Made by a program: the position numbers and the translations under genes. A stretch of 64,000 nucleotides of DNA from Amoebidium appalachense. Lineage: Eukaryota > Ichthyosporea. The notes under the pieces are model-generated. The model was not told where the DNA came from and did no database searches. It saw only the letters and a list, made by a program, of their open reading frames with translations. Below, in pieces: positions 32,165 through 40,856 of the stretch (positions within the stretch are counted from its first letter, which is position 1; every line of letters starts with the position of its first letter). The stretch lies in assembly GCA_963693365.1 (NCBI GenBank), contig CAVNZM010000011.1:3410001-3474000 (forward strand), written 5' to 3'.

Positions 32165-32236
32165 ATGCGTGCTGTTTGGCTCCTTCTGTTTCTGTTGTTT
32201 GTCGGCGCTGCCGTCTTTATTTGGACTAGCCCGTGA
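32165..32236 (+). CDS. 23-residue hydrophobic mini-protein
   Basis: A 24-codon gene starting exactly at TAAATG, the strongest form of the late-type motif. The product is essentially one membrane helix (MRAVWLLLFLLFVGAAVFIW followed by TSP). Similar very small virion membrane proteins exist in other large DNA viruses. The promoter match and the clean hydrophobic composition argue it is real despite its size. Confidence 0.6.
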   Translation: MRAVWLLLFLLFVGAAVFIWTSP

Positions 32237-32275
32237 AGGGCTCGGTTAAAATGATGTTTTCTTCATGCTCGTGGG

Positions 32276-32488
32276 CTACACAGCCTTTGTCTTTGCCAGC
32301 AACTGCTTGCGGGTCTTGCGCACCAATTTTAGGAAGTCCTTGCCCTCGTGTTCGGCCTGGTCGAGGCGGGCAAGTGCCGTCTTCATGGTCGACGGCTGCG
32401 AGGGGATGGCGGGGGCTTTGGCGCGTCTCGTGCGAGACTTCCTCTTGGACACGCCGATCTGCTCGAGGATTAGGTCGTCCAGTGTCAT
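32276..32488 (-). CDS. Small basic protein
   Basis: 70 residues, starting MTLDDLILEQIGVSKRKSRT and ending in a Lys/Arg-rich helix (LVRKTRKQLLAKTKAV). The start codon context is TTAGAATG. Converges on the mini-gene at 32,165. Function unknown. Confidence 0.6.
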   Translation of the reverse strand: MTLDDLILEQIGVSKRKSRTRRAKAPAIPSQPSTMKTALARLDQAEHEGKDFLKLVRKTRKQLLAKTKAV

Positions 32489-32543
32489 TCTAACAGCACT
32501 GCCGAATAAACGGGGAGCTGCCAACCGTTGGGCGCAAAACCAC

Positions 32544-32819
32544 CTACAGCCTCTCGAGTGCGGGAACCGCGTACTGGAGAAGTGCGTATATGATGCCCAC
32601 GGCAATCAAGCTCCGCGTGATGTTCTGCTCGCCACGTCCCTGCCAGACCAGGAAGAACAGGAACACGTACTGCAGCCAGGGCCACTTGCGCCCCAGGCGG
32701 TGGAGCGAGTCGTTGGGTGGGTAGGCCATGTAGGCGGTCAACCCGGTGATGGTAGCCTGGAAAAGGGGGTTTCTCATGTATGCCCTCATCCCATAATCGA
32801 CACCCGTGGCCAAAGACAT
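32544..32819 (-). CDS. Small two-helix membrane protein
   Basis: 91 residues starting at TATAATG (late-type). Two hydrophobic segments (about ATITGLTAYMAYP and LQYVFLFFLVWQG / LIAVGIIYALLQYAV) flank a conserved-looking PPNDSLHRLGRKWPWLQY. The segment PPNDxxHxLGRxWPWLQY resembles short membrane proteins conserved in other NCLDVs, but I cannot name one. Confidence 0.7.
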   Translation of the reverse strand: MSLATGVDYGMRAYMRNPLFQATITGLTAYMAYPPNDSLHRLGRKWPWLQYVFLFFLVWQGRGEQNITRSLIAVGIIYALLQYAVPALERL

Positions 32820-32875
32820 TATACCCTACCACCAAATTATATCGAACGGCTGCTGTCTGGAGGCATTTTGGCGGT

Positions 32876-33391
32876 TTAGAGAATCTCGAGCCCGGCGTCG
32901 TCCAAGCGCATGCGTGCCACCCCCGTTGCCGAGGTGAACAGCAGTCCCGAGTCCCCGGCTGCCTCGATGCGCCAGCCGTTTGCAAAAACAAAGTGGCCGT
33001 CGAAATTGCCTACAAGCCTGTCCATCCACGGGCTCTGTATTCGTCCGTCACGTGTGACCGTGAGCACATCCTGGCCGTTACCTGTTCGTAGGCGCCCGCG
33101 CACGTGCGGATCGACATAGACCATAAGGTCCTTGATCTTGGGGAAATATGGCAGCGGCTCGTCCAGCACCAGCAGCCCCCGTGCGAGCTCAACCGACTGG
33201 ATCGTGCGTACGTGGTGAAGCACAGCCAGGGCCTGTCCTGGGTAGAAGAAGTACTCGGGGCTCGTGACGTTCCTGAACCTGAGGTTGCCCTTGTCCCAGC
33301 TGAACCCCCCCTGCACGCCTATGGAAAGCGGTTGGTCGGAGTCCCAGGCCATGCACCTGACCGTCGCGGTGTCCAGCTCGCATCCCGACAT
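32876..33391 (-). CDS. Possible fibre/virion surface protein
   Basis: 171 residues starting at AATAATG (late-type), which picks this ATG over one 18 bp upstream. The C-terminal third (FDGHFVFANGWRIEAAGDSG then LLFTSATGVARMRLDDAG) has the WRI...LLF...VARM pattern of beta-rich, often trimeric fibre-like repeats seen in several large DNA viruses and phages. The start lies 17 nt from the divergent 33,408 gene, so the two promoters overlap. Confidence 0.6.
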   Translation of the reverse strand: MSGCELDTATVRCMAWDSDQPLSIGVQGGFSWDKGNLRFRNVTSPEYFFYPGQALAVLHHVRTIQSVELARGLLVLDEPLPYFPKIKDLMVYVDPHVRGRLRTGNGQDVLTVTRDGRIQSPWMDRLVGNFDGHFVFANGWRIEAAGDSGLLFTSATGVARMRLDDAGLEIL

Positions 33392-33407
33392 TATTGCGTG
33401 GCTCTGC

Positions 33408-33908
33408 ATGGATAACCGCCATGATAACAGTCATTCGCGCGTCTTTGCGGCCGAGCTCGACGGGCAGGTGGGTGCGAGAGATGTGGCTCGACGGCTGCTG
33501 GAGAACGGGGCGAGGGCGGTATGCTCGGCAGGCAGTGAGGGTGGTGTTCGAGTGTGCGTGCTGTACCGGAGCTTTCGGGGCGCGGGCGAGGTGATGGGTG
33601 TGCTTGCGGCTTTCAAGTGCAGGAGGTGTGTGGTGCGACGTCCAACAAACGCGTTCAAGGACTGGCTGGAGGTCGTCTCGCTAAACCGTGACCCGTGCAT
33701 GTACGTACAGAAGGGGGGAAAGATGCAGCTGAGCGAGGAGCTGTTTCCAAAAGAGCTTGAGTCCATGGGCTGCTACTGCGAGTACGTGGAGGCATGCCAC
33801 TTCTACTCGCCCGTGCTCAAAAGACTGGATATGCCACTGCCCCGTCTGGGGGATATTTATTGCGAAGAGGAGACGGAGGCCAGCGAGGATGACGCGGCCG
33901 GTGACTGA
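33408..33908 (+). CDS. Unknown viral protein, Cys-containing
   Basis: 166 residues starting MDNRHDNSHS. It includes RVCVLYRSFRG, FKCRRCVVRRPTNAFKDWLE and GCYCEYVEACHF, with paired Cys residues that might bind zinc, and an acidic C terminus. No family recognised. Its 3' end overlaps the YqaJ-like gene by 52 bp on the opposite strand. Confidence 0.6.
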   Translation: MDNRHDNSHSRVFAAELDGQVGARDVARRLLENGARAVCSAGSEGGVRVCVLYRSFRGAGEVMGVLAAFKCRRCVVRRPTNAFKDWLEVVSLNRDPCMYVQKGGKMQLSEELFPKELESMGCYCEYVEACHFYSPVLKRLDMPLPRLGDIYCEEETEASEDDAAGD

Positions 33909-34723
33909 GGGGCCGGCCCGGGGGGGCTGGGAGCTGCGGGCGGGCCGGGGGGGCTGTGGGGCTCCTCGTCGGGGTCGCAGTCGGGGGTGAGGTAGCGGTC
34001 CAGGGTGTCCTCGAGCGCTCGCTGCACGGCCGCCCAGGCGCCCTCGTCGTAGTGCAGGGTCTCGGTGTCGAGCTCACCGCACAGGCACTGGATGAACTCG
34101 CAACTCTTAAGCCCTGTGATGGCAAAGTAGCCCATGACCTGGATGCGGTCGTAGATGGGGATGTGGAACTTGTTGACGCGGTTCTTGACCTCGACGATGC
34201 GCCCGAGCTCGTCGCACACGCCGTCCAGGCGGCCCCCGATCTGGTAGCGCACTCCGCCACGCGTGGTGAAGGGCTTGGAGACACGGAACACGGTGTTGCG
34301 CTCGGTCAGCTTCTTGCCGGTCAGCCGCTCGTACTCGTCCATGACGGGGTCCTCGCCCGTGAGCCCGCGGGTCTTGAAGATGACGCCCCTGGCCAGCTCC
34401 CTGTCGGCGGGGTCGTCGATGGACGAGAGCGCATCGTCGATCAGCATCTTGAGCTCGTCGGCGGACTCGGCCTTGGCCATCTTCACGAGCCCGTTCTCCA
34501 GCACGTCGGCATGGCGCTTGCGGCAGAGGAACTCGGCCTTGCGGGCCGCAGCCTCGCCGAGACGGGCATTGCGCAGGCGCGAGCGAAGGTGGGGGAAGGA
34601 CGAGTAGACAATCTGTTCGTTGTGGCAGAGCAGGGCGTTCACGGCATCGGCGACTTCACGATACTTGTGGCGACCAGCGAGGGCAGCGAGCTCAGTGCAG
34701 TAGATGGTCAGAATTCTGGACAT
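33857..34723 (-). CDS. YqaJ-like viral recombinase / PD-(D/E)XK exonuclease
   Basis: 288 residues. The lambda-exonuclease/YqaJ fold is indicated by IFKTRGLTGEDPVMDEYE (Glu130), GGRLDGVCD (Asp167), then IVEVKNR (Glu178, Lys180) and YDRIQVMGYF (Gln195), the D...ExK...Q order of the family. These nucleases act in NCLDV DNA recombination, repair or end processing. The Pro/Ser-rich tail (from about 250) is probably disordered. The start at 34,723 is fixed by a TATA box (GGGTATAAAAGG) about 55 nt upstream, making it an early-type gene, consistent with DNA replication. Divergent from the zinc-ribbon nuclease. Confidence 0.8.
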   Translation of the reverse strand: MSRILTIYCTELAALAGRHKYREVADAVNALLCHNEQIVYSSFPHLRSRLRNARLGEAAARKAEFLCRKRHADVLENGLVKMAKAESADELKMLIDDALSSIDDPADRELARGVIFKTRGLTGEDPVMDEYERLTGKKLTERNTVFRVSKPFTTRGGVRYQIGGRLDGVCDELGRIVEVKNRVNKFHIPIYDRIQVMGYFAITGLKSCEFIQCLCGELDTETLHYDEGAWAAVQRALEDTLDRYLTPDCDPDEEPHSPPGPPAAPSPPGPAPQSPAASSSLASVSSSQ

Positions 34724-34775
34724 GCCTACAGGTAGCTGAGAAAATAAAAAGTGAGGGGGTTTGGTCACCGCGCGG

Positions 34776-34787
34776 CCTTTTATACCC
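34776..34787 (-). promoter_or_regulatory. Early-type TATA promoter of the YqaJ-like gene
   Basis: GGGTATAAAAGG on the - strand about 55 nt before the ATG at 34,723. Confidence 0.7.
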
Positions 34788-34868
34788 TTGAACGTGCAAC
34801 CCAGTCGCCAAAACAAGAAAAAATCGACCGCGCTTCATCGCGGCAGTCGCATCACCTCTGACTCCCGC

Positions 34869-34881
34869 GAAGGTATAAAAG
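34869..34881 (+). promoter_or_regulatory. Early-type TATA promoter of the zinc-ribbon nuclease
   Basis: GAAGGTATAAAAG about 40 nt before the ATG at 34,920. Together with 34,776-34,787 it forms a divergent early promoter pair about 90 bp apart. Confidence 0.75.
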
Positions 34882-34919
34882 CCGGCACACACCCATACAA
34901 CCATCACATCTGCAGCAAC

Positions 34920-36620
34920 ATGTCTCTCTCTCAAACCTTTCCTTCTCTTGCCCGCGAGTGGCACCCAAGCAAGAATGCCCCGCTGTCGGCGTCGTCCGTG
35001 GGGGCAAAGTCGAACAAGAAGGTGTGGTGGCTCTGCGGCACACCGGGCTGCAACACCGAGTGGGAGGCCTACGTGTTTGCGCGGATCAAGCAGGAGCCAG
35101 GCTGCGTCGCGTGCCGCAAGAAGGCCGACCCCAAGAAGTACTTTACCAAGAAGCTCGATGCCGACAAGACCTTTGCGGCGCTCTTCCCCGACATTTCCGC
35201 AGAATGGCACTTTGAGAAGAACACCCCCATCACCCCCTCCGACATCGGCAAGGCAAGCAACGTCTTCTGGTGGAAATGTTCCAGTCCCGGTTGTGATGTC
35301 GAGTGGCAGGCGAGCCCCTCGAACCGCACGAAGAACGGACCTGGCTGCCCGGCATGCAAGCGCAAGGGGATAAGCATGCGCGTGAAGACGGATGAGACAC
35401 TCCGAGCGAAGTTCCCTGCCATTGCCGCCGAGTGGCATCCCACGAAGAATGGTGAGGCCACGCCAGACAGCGTGCACCACGGCAAGAAGATGAAGGTCTG
35501 GTGGGTGTGCACGAACGGTCACGAGTGGGAGAACTGGATTCACAACCGCACACGACTCGGCAACGCCTGCCCCAACTGTGCCAGCAACAAGAGGGCTCGC
35601 GCGCTCGGGCCTGACGAAGTCGAGACGCCGGCCACCAAACGCCCGCGCAAAGAACTGCCCAAGAACGACGAGGAGTACGCCGAGAAGCGACACGCCAACC
35701 TTGAACGACGAAGCGCCCACGGCACCGAGATAGGTGCAGTAGGAAAGAAGTGGGTGATGGGCATGTTCAGAGAGGCTGGTCTGACCATTATGCCGACAAG
35801 GGAAAGTTGTGGCGCAGATTTCCTTTGGGTGACGGAGCCTGGTGACGAACCCCGTGGCTTTGCAGTGACGGTTAAAACCAGCACCCGACGGGACGAATCC
35901 GTGTTCCAATTTATGCGATGCAACAAATACCCAGGTGGAGTGGTCGCGTGCGTTGGCGACGACGGCAGGACACGGCGGCTGTGGGTCTTTGCTGGGAACG
36001 AATCAGTCATGAATGCGTCTGGGCAAATTACCATTGGGCAAGGGGGGCGGGCTAGATTTGCGGACCGGGAGGTCGCGTCTATTGAGGAGCTGAGGTTTGC
36101 ACTTGACAGACTGAAAGGGAACCTGCAATTACAAACATTCATCCAAGTCAACACACCAAAGGGAGCAAAGCAGATGCGGGAGATCGAGACACAGGCGGCA
36201 ATCGAGGAAGTACTTCAGACCAAGTTTGTGTACCCAGAGGCACATGAACACAACGCGCGATACGACATGTACTGGAAGGGCAAAAGGGTGCAGGCCAAGA
36301 CAGCGACGGACATGGGTTCGTATTGGCAGTTTAAACTGGCGACATATACCGGTGGGCCCACACGTGAAACACATTATGCAATAGGCGACTTTGACTTTGT
36401 GATGGTGTATCTTCCCGGTTCTTCACCGAGTGTTTTATTCGTCCCAGCCTCGGAGCTCCACCGACGGGGGCTGATCGCTGATGTCCACGGTCCTCGAGCG
36501 GCACCCTGTGTGACATTGAAGAAGCATGGTGGGGGAAAGCACGGCTGGCTCCTGGATTTCAGATATCCTATAGTCCAGGGGTTGGAAGAAAGCTTTGGAT
36601 CGATCCTGGAGCGTTTCTAG
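34920..36620 (+). CDS. Triple zinc-ribbon protein with two PD-(D/E)XK-like nuclease domains
   Basis: 566 residues, start fixed by the TATA box 40 nt upstream. Three treble-clef/zinc-ribbon repeats of the DUF4379 type each carry L..EWHP.KN...., WW.C...., and a closing C..C: ligands Cys39/44/62/65, Cys120/125/143/146, and Cys197/His201/Cys217/Cys220. Two related endonuclease-like modules follow: about 255-365 (GTEIGAVGKKWVMGMFREAG, GADFLW, FAVTVKTSTR) and about 420-540 (ARYDMYWKGKRVQAKTA, GDFDFVMVYL), each with the D...(Q/V)xK layout of intron-type or homing PD-(D/E)XK enzymes. Likely a DNA-binding nuclease, perhaps a selfish or anti-competitor element. Early-type expression. Confidence 0.75.
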   Translation: MSLSQTFPSLAREWHPSKNAPLSASSVGAKSNKKVWWLCGTPGCNTEWEAYVFARIKQEPGCVACRKKADPKKYFTKKLDADKTFAALFPDISAEWHFEKNTPITPSDIGKASNVFWWKCSSPGCDVEWQASPSNRTKNGPGCPACKRKGISMRVKTDETLRAKFPAIAAEWHPTKNGEATPDSVHHGKKMKVWWVCTNGHEWENWIHNRTRLGNACPNCASNKRARALGPDEVETPATKRPRKELPKNDEEYAEKRHANLERRSAHGTEIGAVGKKWVMGMFREAGLTIMPTRESCGADFLWVTEPGDEPRGFAVTVKTSTRRDESVFQFMRCNKYPGGVVACVGDDGRTRRLWVFAGNESVMNASGQITIGQGGRARFADREVASIEELRFALDRLKGNLQLQTFIQVNTPKGAKQMREIETQAAIEEVLQTKFVYPEAHEHNARYDMYWKGKRVQAKTATDMGSYWQFKLATYTGGPTRETHYAIGDFDFVMVYLPGSSPSVLFVPASELHRRGLIADVHGPRAAPCVTLKKHGGGKHGWLLDFRYPIVQGLEESFGSILERF

Positions 36621-36834
36621 TGTTGAGGTCCATCGTTTATGCACGCGCGGTGTTTTATTTGAGTGGTGTGAACACAATATACTTGCAATATTGACTCCTG
36701 TGGCAGGTCCACATCGTTTATGCGTGGTGTTTTATTTGAGTGTTGTGTATTTCAATAAACGGACAAAATTAAACAATATGCACAATGAACACAATATACT
36801 TGCAATATCCGTGGTATAGAATTAAGATGGGTGC
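36621..36834. repeat. Intergenic duplication with AATAAA signals
   Basis: AT-rich 214-bp gap. A block beginning GGTCCATCGTTTATGC (about 36,627) is repeated at about 36,706 and includes GTGTTTTATTTGAGTG; a second block, GAACACAATATACTTGCAAT, occurs at 36,670 and 36,787. TTCAATAAACGG near 36,750 could be the 3' signal for the nuclease gene. It separates the convergent nuclease and capsid genes. Confidence 0.75.
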
Positions 36835-38133
36835 TCAGGAAAATCTTAATGAGAGCATCCCGCCACTGATGCTCACTAGGTTGTGACCTCTGGCATATAC
36901 CCAGAAGTCCACGGTGCCGCTGAGGGACTCGTGAAGCTCCAGGTTCAGGTCAATCGTGTCGATGCGGGAGAAGTTCGTGCTGCCTGTGGGCTGGATGGAG
37001 TCTTCGGGCTGGAGGGCATAGGGGATCATGAACATCTTGAGCGTAGGGGCACGGGTGTGGTACTTCTGGACCAGCACCTTGTGCGAGAACAGCCCGCTGT
37101 AGTTGTACTGCATGCCGGTGTTGTTGTACTTGACGTCGATCTTCTGGATGGGTAGGTACAGCGGGTTGTTGGGGCTCTTGCCAGGCGAGGCAAAGTTGAA
37201 GAAGTCGTTCTTGCCGGGCTCGTTGTTGCGTGTGCGGGGCTGGCACACGATGAGCAGCTCCTTGACAGGGAAGCCGAAGTTGAGCTGCTGCGTGAGGGTA
37301 GCCTTCTCGTTGGGCCTGCTGTTGACGTTGGAGCTGAACATCTTCTCCTGCCACAGGTCCACGAGGTAGTCGTGGCGCTGGGCCTGGGCCCACATGGCAC
37401 GTTCCTGCTCGTCCACGAAGATGTACTCGACGATGATGCTGCTGTCGGAAATCTTGCCACCATGAGCGTCGTTGGTGGAGCTGGAGGGCTTCTGGTCGCC
37501 GACGTCGTTGATGAGGTCACGCAGGGGCTTGGTGTCGATGTCGATGCGCACGGTGTGGAACTGCAGGGCGACAATGGGCAGGGCAGCACCATACCTCCTG
37601 TTGAACCAGAACTGCAGGGGAAAGAAGTACTCCATCTCGTGGTTGGCCCACTCGCGCAGCTGGCTCACATGATCGGCCTTGCCAATGGCGATGCCCAGCC
37701 CCTTGCCAGGGGGTGTCTCGATGTCCTCGAGCAGGGCGAGAAGACGGCCCACGTGCTGGTCGATGCGGTATGTCCCCACGTTCAGCTCGATGCGGTTGAA
37801 GAGGGCAAAGGGCAGCATGTTGACAAAGTGGGCGTCGTAGGGAAGGGGGCCAATCGAGCCGTTGGAGACGGCGTTGGGTGGCCCACGCTTAAGAGCGCCT
37901 ACCTTGAAGTGGATCCAAAGGTCCTTGATGAGGTCTCCGGAACGACTAATCTCGCAGTTGCAGCCGGTGGCGCCGTAGTCCAGGGCGGTCTGGAAGTTGA
38001 CCCTAAAGAACTCAATGGAGAAGTTGCTGATCTGCGCATACTTGCTGCGGAACAGGGTCTTGGTGGGTTTGAAGGTCAGAACGGAATCCTGAACGCCCTT
38101 GGACACCAGCTGCACAATCGCCGAGCTAGACAT
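36835..38133 (-). CDS. MCP: NCLDV major capsid protein (double jelly-roll)
   Basis: 432 residues, close to the size of phycodnavirus-type capsid proteins. The N terminus has the family hallmark: IVQLVSKGVQDSVLTF.P..TLF...Y...SNFS.E. Other conserved landmarks are ISRSGDLIKDLWIHFK (residues about 63-78), FNRIELNVGTYRIDQH, YFFPLQFWFNRRYGAALPIVALQFH and a second jelly roll with VEYIFVDEQER, ending in a beta-rich FSRIDTIDLNLEL...WVYARGHNLV.I.GGM. It forms the trimeric capsomers of icosahedral NCLDV particles. The start context is TATTAAACATG, a variant of the late-type motif. The gene appears intact with no frameshift. Confidence 0.93.
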   Translation of the reverse strand: MSSSAIVQLVSKGVQDSVLTFKPTKTLFRSKYAQISNFSIEFFRVNFQTALDYGATGCNCEISRSGDLIKDLWIHFKVGALKRGPPNAVSNGSIGPLPYDAHFVNMLPFALFNRIELNVGTYRIDQHVGRLLALLEDIETPPGKGLGIAIGKADHVSQLREWANHEMEYFFPLQFWFNRRYGAALPIVALQFHTVRIDIDTKPLRDLINDVGDQKPSSSTNDAHGGKISDSSIIVEYIFVDEQERAMWAQAQRHDYLVDLWQEKMFSSNVNSRPNEKATLTQQLNFGFPVKELLIVCQPRTRNNEPGKNDFFNFASPGKSPNNPLYLPIQKIDVKYNNTGMQYNYSGLFSHKVLVQKYHTRAPTLKMFMIPYALQPEDSIQPTGSTNFSRIDTIDLNLELHESLSGTVDFWVYARGHNLVSISGGMLSLRFS

Positions 38134-38221
38134 GTTTAATAGACGCGCACATAATATTGCGCTCTCGTGGGTCTGGATGCATATCGTACCATCAAACAGA
38201 CTTTTTGCGGCTAACAGCAGG

Positions 38222-39037
38222 ATGCCCTACGCAACGTTCGAGGCCCTGTACAACGACTTCGGCGGCCCGGCCCGTCGGCTGCAGATACTCGCCACGGACC
38301 GCTACGCGAGGGATTTCGACATCCCTGAGCCCGTGGTGCAGGACTGCGCGCTGCTGCTTGCGCACGCGATCGACGAGTTCACGGAACAGCTGGCCCACGA
38401 GGCGCCGCTGCCGCTGTCTGCCCTCGGGATCGTCGACATGGCGCACTACATCTGGGGACTGCTCGAGACGGCCGAAGTCAAGAAGTTCCCGTTCAGCAAG
38501 GCGCTGCGCGTGGCCGAGGACGTGTACCAGCGCACGAGGCTGGCATGCATGTCGTCCACGGCGGCGGACTTCAACCGTACGGTCGTGGACGCATGCGGCA
38601 CGCCCGCCACGGTGGTGACGGACATCAGCAGGTACTCGCGCTTCTACGAGCTGCCGCTGGCGGACGTGGCCACAATCAACAGGTGGCTTGTGACAACCAA
38701 GCGACAGCTGGCAAGCGACCCGATGAAGGTACTGGATGTCCCCAAGCCCATCCAGCGCATGCGCCCGCGCACCCGCTGCGTGAAGCGGGAGGAGGCGCAG
38801 AGCCGGCGCATGGAGCTGCACGAGGACCTGTTCCAGCGCTGGCGCAACACCGTCTACAAGCCGGACAACATGGTGGCCATGCCGACCCACGAGGTGGACA
38901 AGAATACCCTGCTGGCCGTGCACCACCGGCGGCTCACCGGGCAGCACGTCGAAAAGTTTGTGTCGGGGACGGCGGTGGACATCCGGGGAAAACCGGCCCC
39001 CGGCAAAAGCGCCATGTTTTTCGCGGCAGTGGACTGA
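38222..39037 (+). CDS. Paralogous family protein, member 1
   Basis: 271 residues, start MPYATFEALYND. It belongs to a three-gene family in this window (with 39,067 and 44,739). Shared features in order: LPLSALGI near residue 60, ALRVAEDVYQRTRL near 100, DFNR.VVDACGTP near 120, a Tyr-rich segment then ATINRWLV, and ELHEDLFQRWRNTVY near 210. A C-terminal basic tail (RGKPAPGKSAMFF) is unique. Mostly helical, no membrane segment. Divergent from the capsid gene, 88 bp apart. Function unknown; tandem placement next to the capsid gene suggests a virion role. Confidence 0.75.
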   Translation: MPYATFEALYNDFGGPARRLQILATDRYARDFDIPEPVVQDCALLLAHAIDEFTEQLAHEAPLPLSALGIVDMAHYIWGLLETAEVKKFPFSKALRVAEDVYQRTRLACMSSTAADFNRTVVDACGTPATVVTDISRYSRFYELPLADVATINRWLVTTKRQLASDPMKVLDVPKPIQRMRPRTRCVKREEAQSRRMELHEDLFQRWRNTVYKPDNMVAMPTHEVDKNTLLAVHHRRLTGQHVEKFVSGTAVDIRGKPAPGKSAMFFAAVD

Positions 39038-39066
39038 CGTGGCCATTTTATGGATGAGACATGTAA

Positions 39067-39873
39067 ATGGTGCTTATAGGACAAGCTGACTCCGCCGACT
39101 TTAACGCCAAGGTAAAGGACGTTGTCGACAAGCTACCGCTGCGGCACCTGCAGATCGTCAACGCCAAAACTTATGCCCGGCGCTTCAACATAGACGTAGA
39201 CACGGCCCAGGCGCTTGGGGTGTACGTGCGTCTCAACATCGACCATTTTCTCCTGGGAATACAGAACAACCAGGCGCCGCAACTCAGTGCGCTCGGCATT
39301 CCGATTCTTGCCGTGCAGGTCCTTCCTAACACAACCGAGCCAACCACAAGAGTGACTGACGCCATCAGGGTTGCCGAAGACATCTACCAGAGGCTGAGAC
39401 GGGTGGTGACAAACGACTCCAGCCCAGACTTCAACCTCATGACCGTGGACGACTGCGGGCAGCCGCGCATGTACATCACCAGGGTCGAGGAGTTCATGCG
39501 CACATACTCGGTAGCCTTCAACTGCGTGACCACTATCAACAAGCACCTATCGAACATCTCGAAGCTTAAGACGGCTACCGCTTCTGCCACAACCCTAATC
39601 CCATGCTTCATCAACGGCGATCTCTTCAAGGTAACCACATGCCCCGGCCCAGTGTGCGCTGAAGTCAAGATGTTGGGCCGTCTTCAACTGTATGAAGACC
39701 TCTACAGCCGCTGGCGCAACGTGGTCATCGGCACCAGCACGCTGGCTGTGACCACGTCGAACCTCACCATGCAGGGCGACACATTGGCCGCATTGTACTA
39801 TCGCAACCTGGACAAGGCCCGCCGGGAGGCCAAACCGTGCATGCAGTCGGCAAATATCTGCCTGGGGCGCTGA
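39067..39873 (+). CDS. Paralogous family protein, member 2
   Basis: 268 residues starting exactly at TGTAAATGG (late-type). Aligns along its length with the 38,222 product: QLSALGIPILAV, AIRVAEDIYQRLRRV, DFNLMTVDDCGQPR, YSVAFNCVTTINKHL and LQLYEDLYSRWRNVVI. It lacks the basic tail of member 1. The 30-bp gap and same direction suggest tandem duplication, with the partner at 44,739 diverged further. Confidence 0.75.
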   Translation: MVLIGQADSADFNAKVKDVVDKLPLRHLQIVNAKTYARRFNIDVDTAQALGVYVRLNIDHFLLGIQNNQAPQLSALGIPILAVQVLPNTTEPTTRVTDAIRVAEDIYQRLRRVVTNDSSPDFNLMTVDDCGQPRMYITRVEEFMRTYSVAFNCVTTINKHLSNISKLKTATASATTLIPCFINGDLFKVTTCPGPVCAEVKMLGRLQLYEDLYSRWRNVVIGTSTLAVTTSNLTMQGDTLAALYYRNLDKARREAKPCMQSANICLGR

Positions 39874-39901
39874 TCGCTCCATTTATTCGGGGCCATACCC
39901 A

Positions 39902-40288
39902 ATGGCAAAAATGAACGTGCGAAACTACTCGAAGGGGTCCGCTGAACCGCCCACCCCAAAGGCATCCAAGCGTAAGCCCCCCACAAAGACACGGCGCTGC
40001 GGGCCGGCGACCTCCCGTGTCAAGGGCGTGTGCATGCCGGCGCGGCTCGACCAGCTTGACGGCAAGGATGGCGGGGCACGATCGCATTTGCCCAAGAACT
40101 ATTCGGGTGAGGTCAGCACAGCAAGCAGCAACCTGATGGACAAGCTATTCACCACCACAACTAATTACCAGGCGCTCGCCACCCATCTTGCAGCAACCAG
40201 TAATGCGACCGCCTGGGGAGTGGACAAGCTGGCAACCATCCTTGACGGCACGGCTCAGCGTACCCGGACCACCATGTTCCTGCAATAA
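39902..40288 (+). CDS. Basic virion-type protein with CGPAT motif
   Basis: 128 residues. A strongly basic N-terminal third (KASKRKPPTKTRRCGPATSR) is followed by a polar helical region. The motif CGPATSRVKGVC resembles CGPGTVSVGGECV in the 44,023-44,715 product, perhaps a small shared metal- or disulfide-stabilised unit. The stop overlaps an AATAAA (GCAATAAAGC). Probably a late core or DNA-associated protein; unproven. Confidence 0.6.
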   Translation: MAKMNVRNYSKGSAEPPTPKASKRKPPTKTRRCGPATSRVKGVCMPARLDQLDGKDGGARSHLPKNYSGEVSTASSNLMDKLFTTTTNYQALATHLAATSNATAWGVDKLATILDGTAQRTRTTMFLQ

Positions 40289-40475
40289 AGCATACGCGCC
40301 GTCCTGTATTTCACGTCCGACTTGCCAGCCAGATACAGGTGAACCTACCACCTTTTCCTAAACTTGCCAACATGACCACGGGTCATGAAAGGAGCTAGGC
40401 TAGTGGCGGTCATGCGGTTACAAGAAATATCATTGTAGCAGTAGCCCGCATGCAAACGTTATGTCCATACAAGTA

Positions 40476-40856
40476 ATGTCTCGACCCAACCTCAAATCGC
40501 GATGCTGGGGCCCGCACTTCTGGAAAGTCATCCATGCTGTGACCCTGGGCTACCCGGACAACCCCACACCGCGCGTCAAGGAGCAGTACGAAGGCTTCTT
40601 CAACTCGTTGGTGAACGTTCTTCCATGCCGGGCGTGCCGTGGACACTTTGCCAAACTCATACGGCACTCCAGATGCAAGCTTGGCCGGCGTATCCTGCGG
40701 AACAGGAATGCGCTGTCCAAATGGGGCGTGAGGGTTCACAACGCCGTGAACCAGCGCAAGAAGAAGCCGGCGGTGCGGCCCAGCGAGGCCCTGAAACCCT
40801 ACGAGGCCTGGATGGTCAAGCCACGCCCTGGTTCGCAGCCCAGTGCCGAACGATAG
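40476..40856 (+). CDS. Erv1/ALR-type thiol oxidoreductase
   Basis: 126 residues starting at AGTAATGTC, which selects this ATG over one 15 nt upstream. Diagnostic features: CWGPHFWKVIHAVTLGYPDNP (FAD-stacking Trp and His), the redox pair Cys51-Arg-Ala-Cys54 in LPCRACRGHF, and LSKWGVRVHNAVNQRKKKP, the H-N...V.N..K flavin-binding end of the family. FAD-dependent sulfhydryl oxidases of this type form disulfides in cytoplasm-assembled NCLDV virion proteins; here the Cys-rich A16/G9-like protein is an obvious candidate client. The 3' end overlaps the HNH gene by 41 bp on the opposite strand. Confidence 0.9.
   Translation: MSRPNLKSRCWGPHFWKVIHAVTLGYPDNPTPRVKEQYEGFFNSLVNVLPCRACRGHFAKLIRHSRCKLGRRILRNRNALSKWGVRVHNAVNQRKKKPAVRPSEALKPYEAWMVKPRPGSQPSAER

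Noticed and set aside
32233-32493. A + strand gene starting near 32,233
   Set aside because: It overlaps the - strand 32,276-32,488 gene, has odd composition and no promoter motif.
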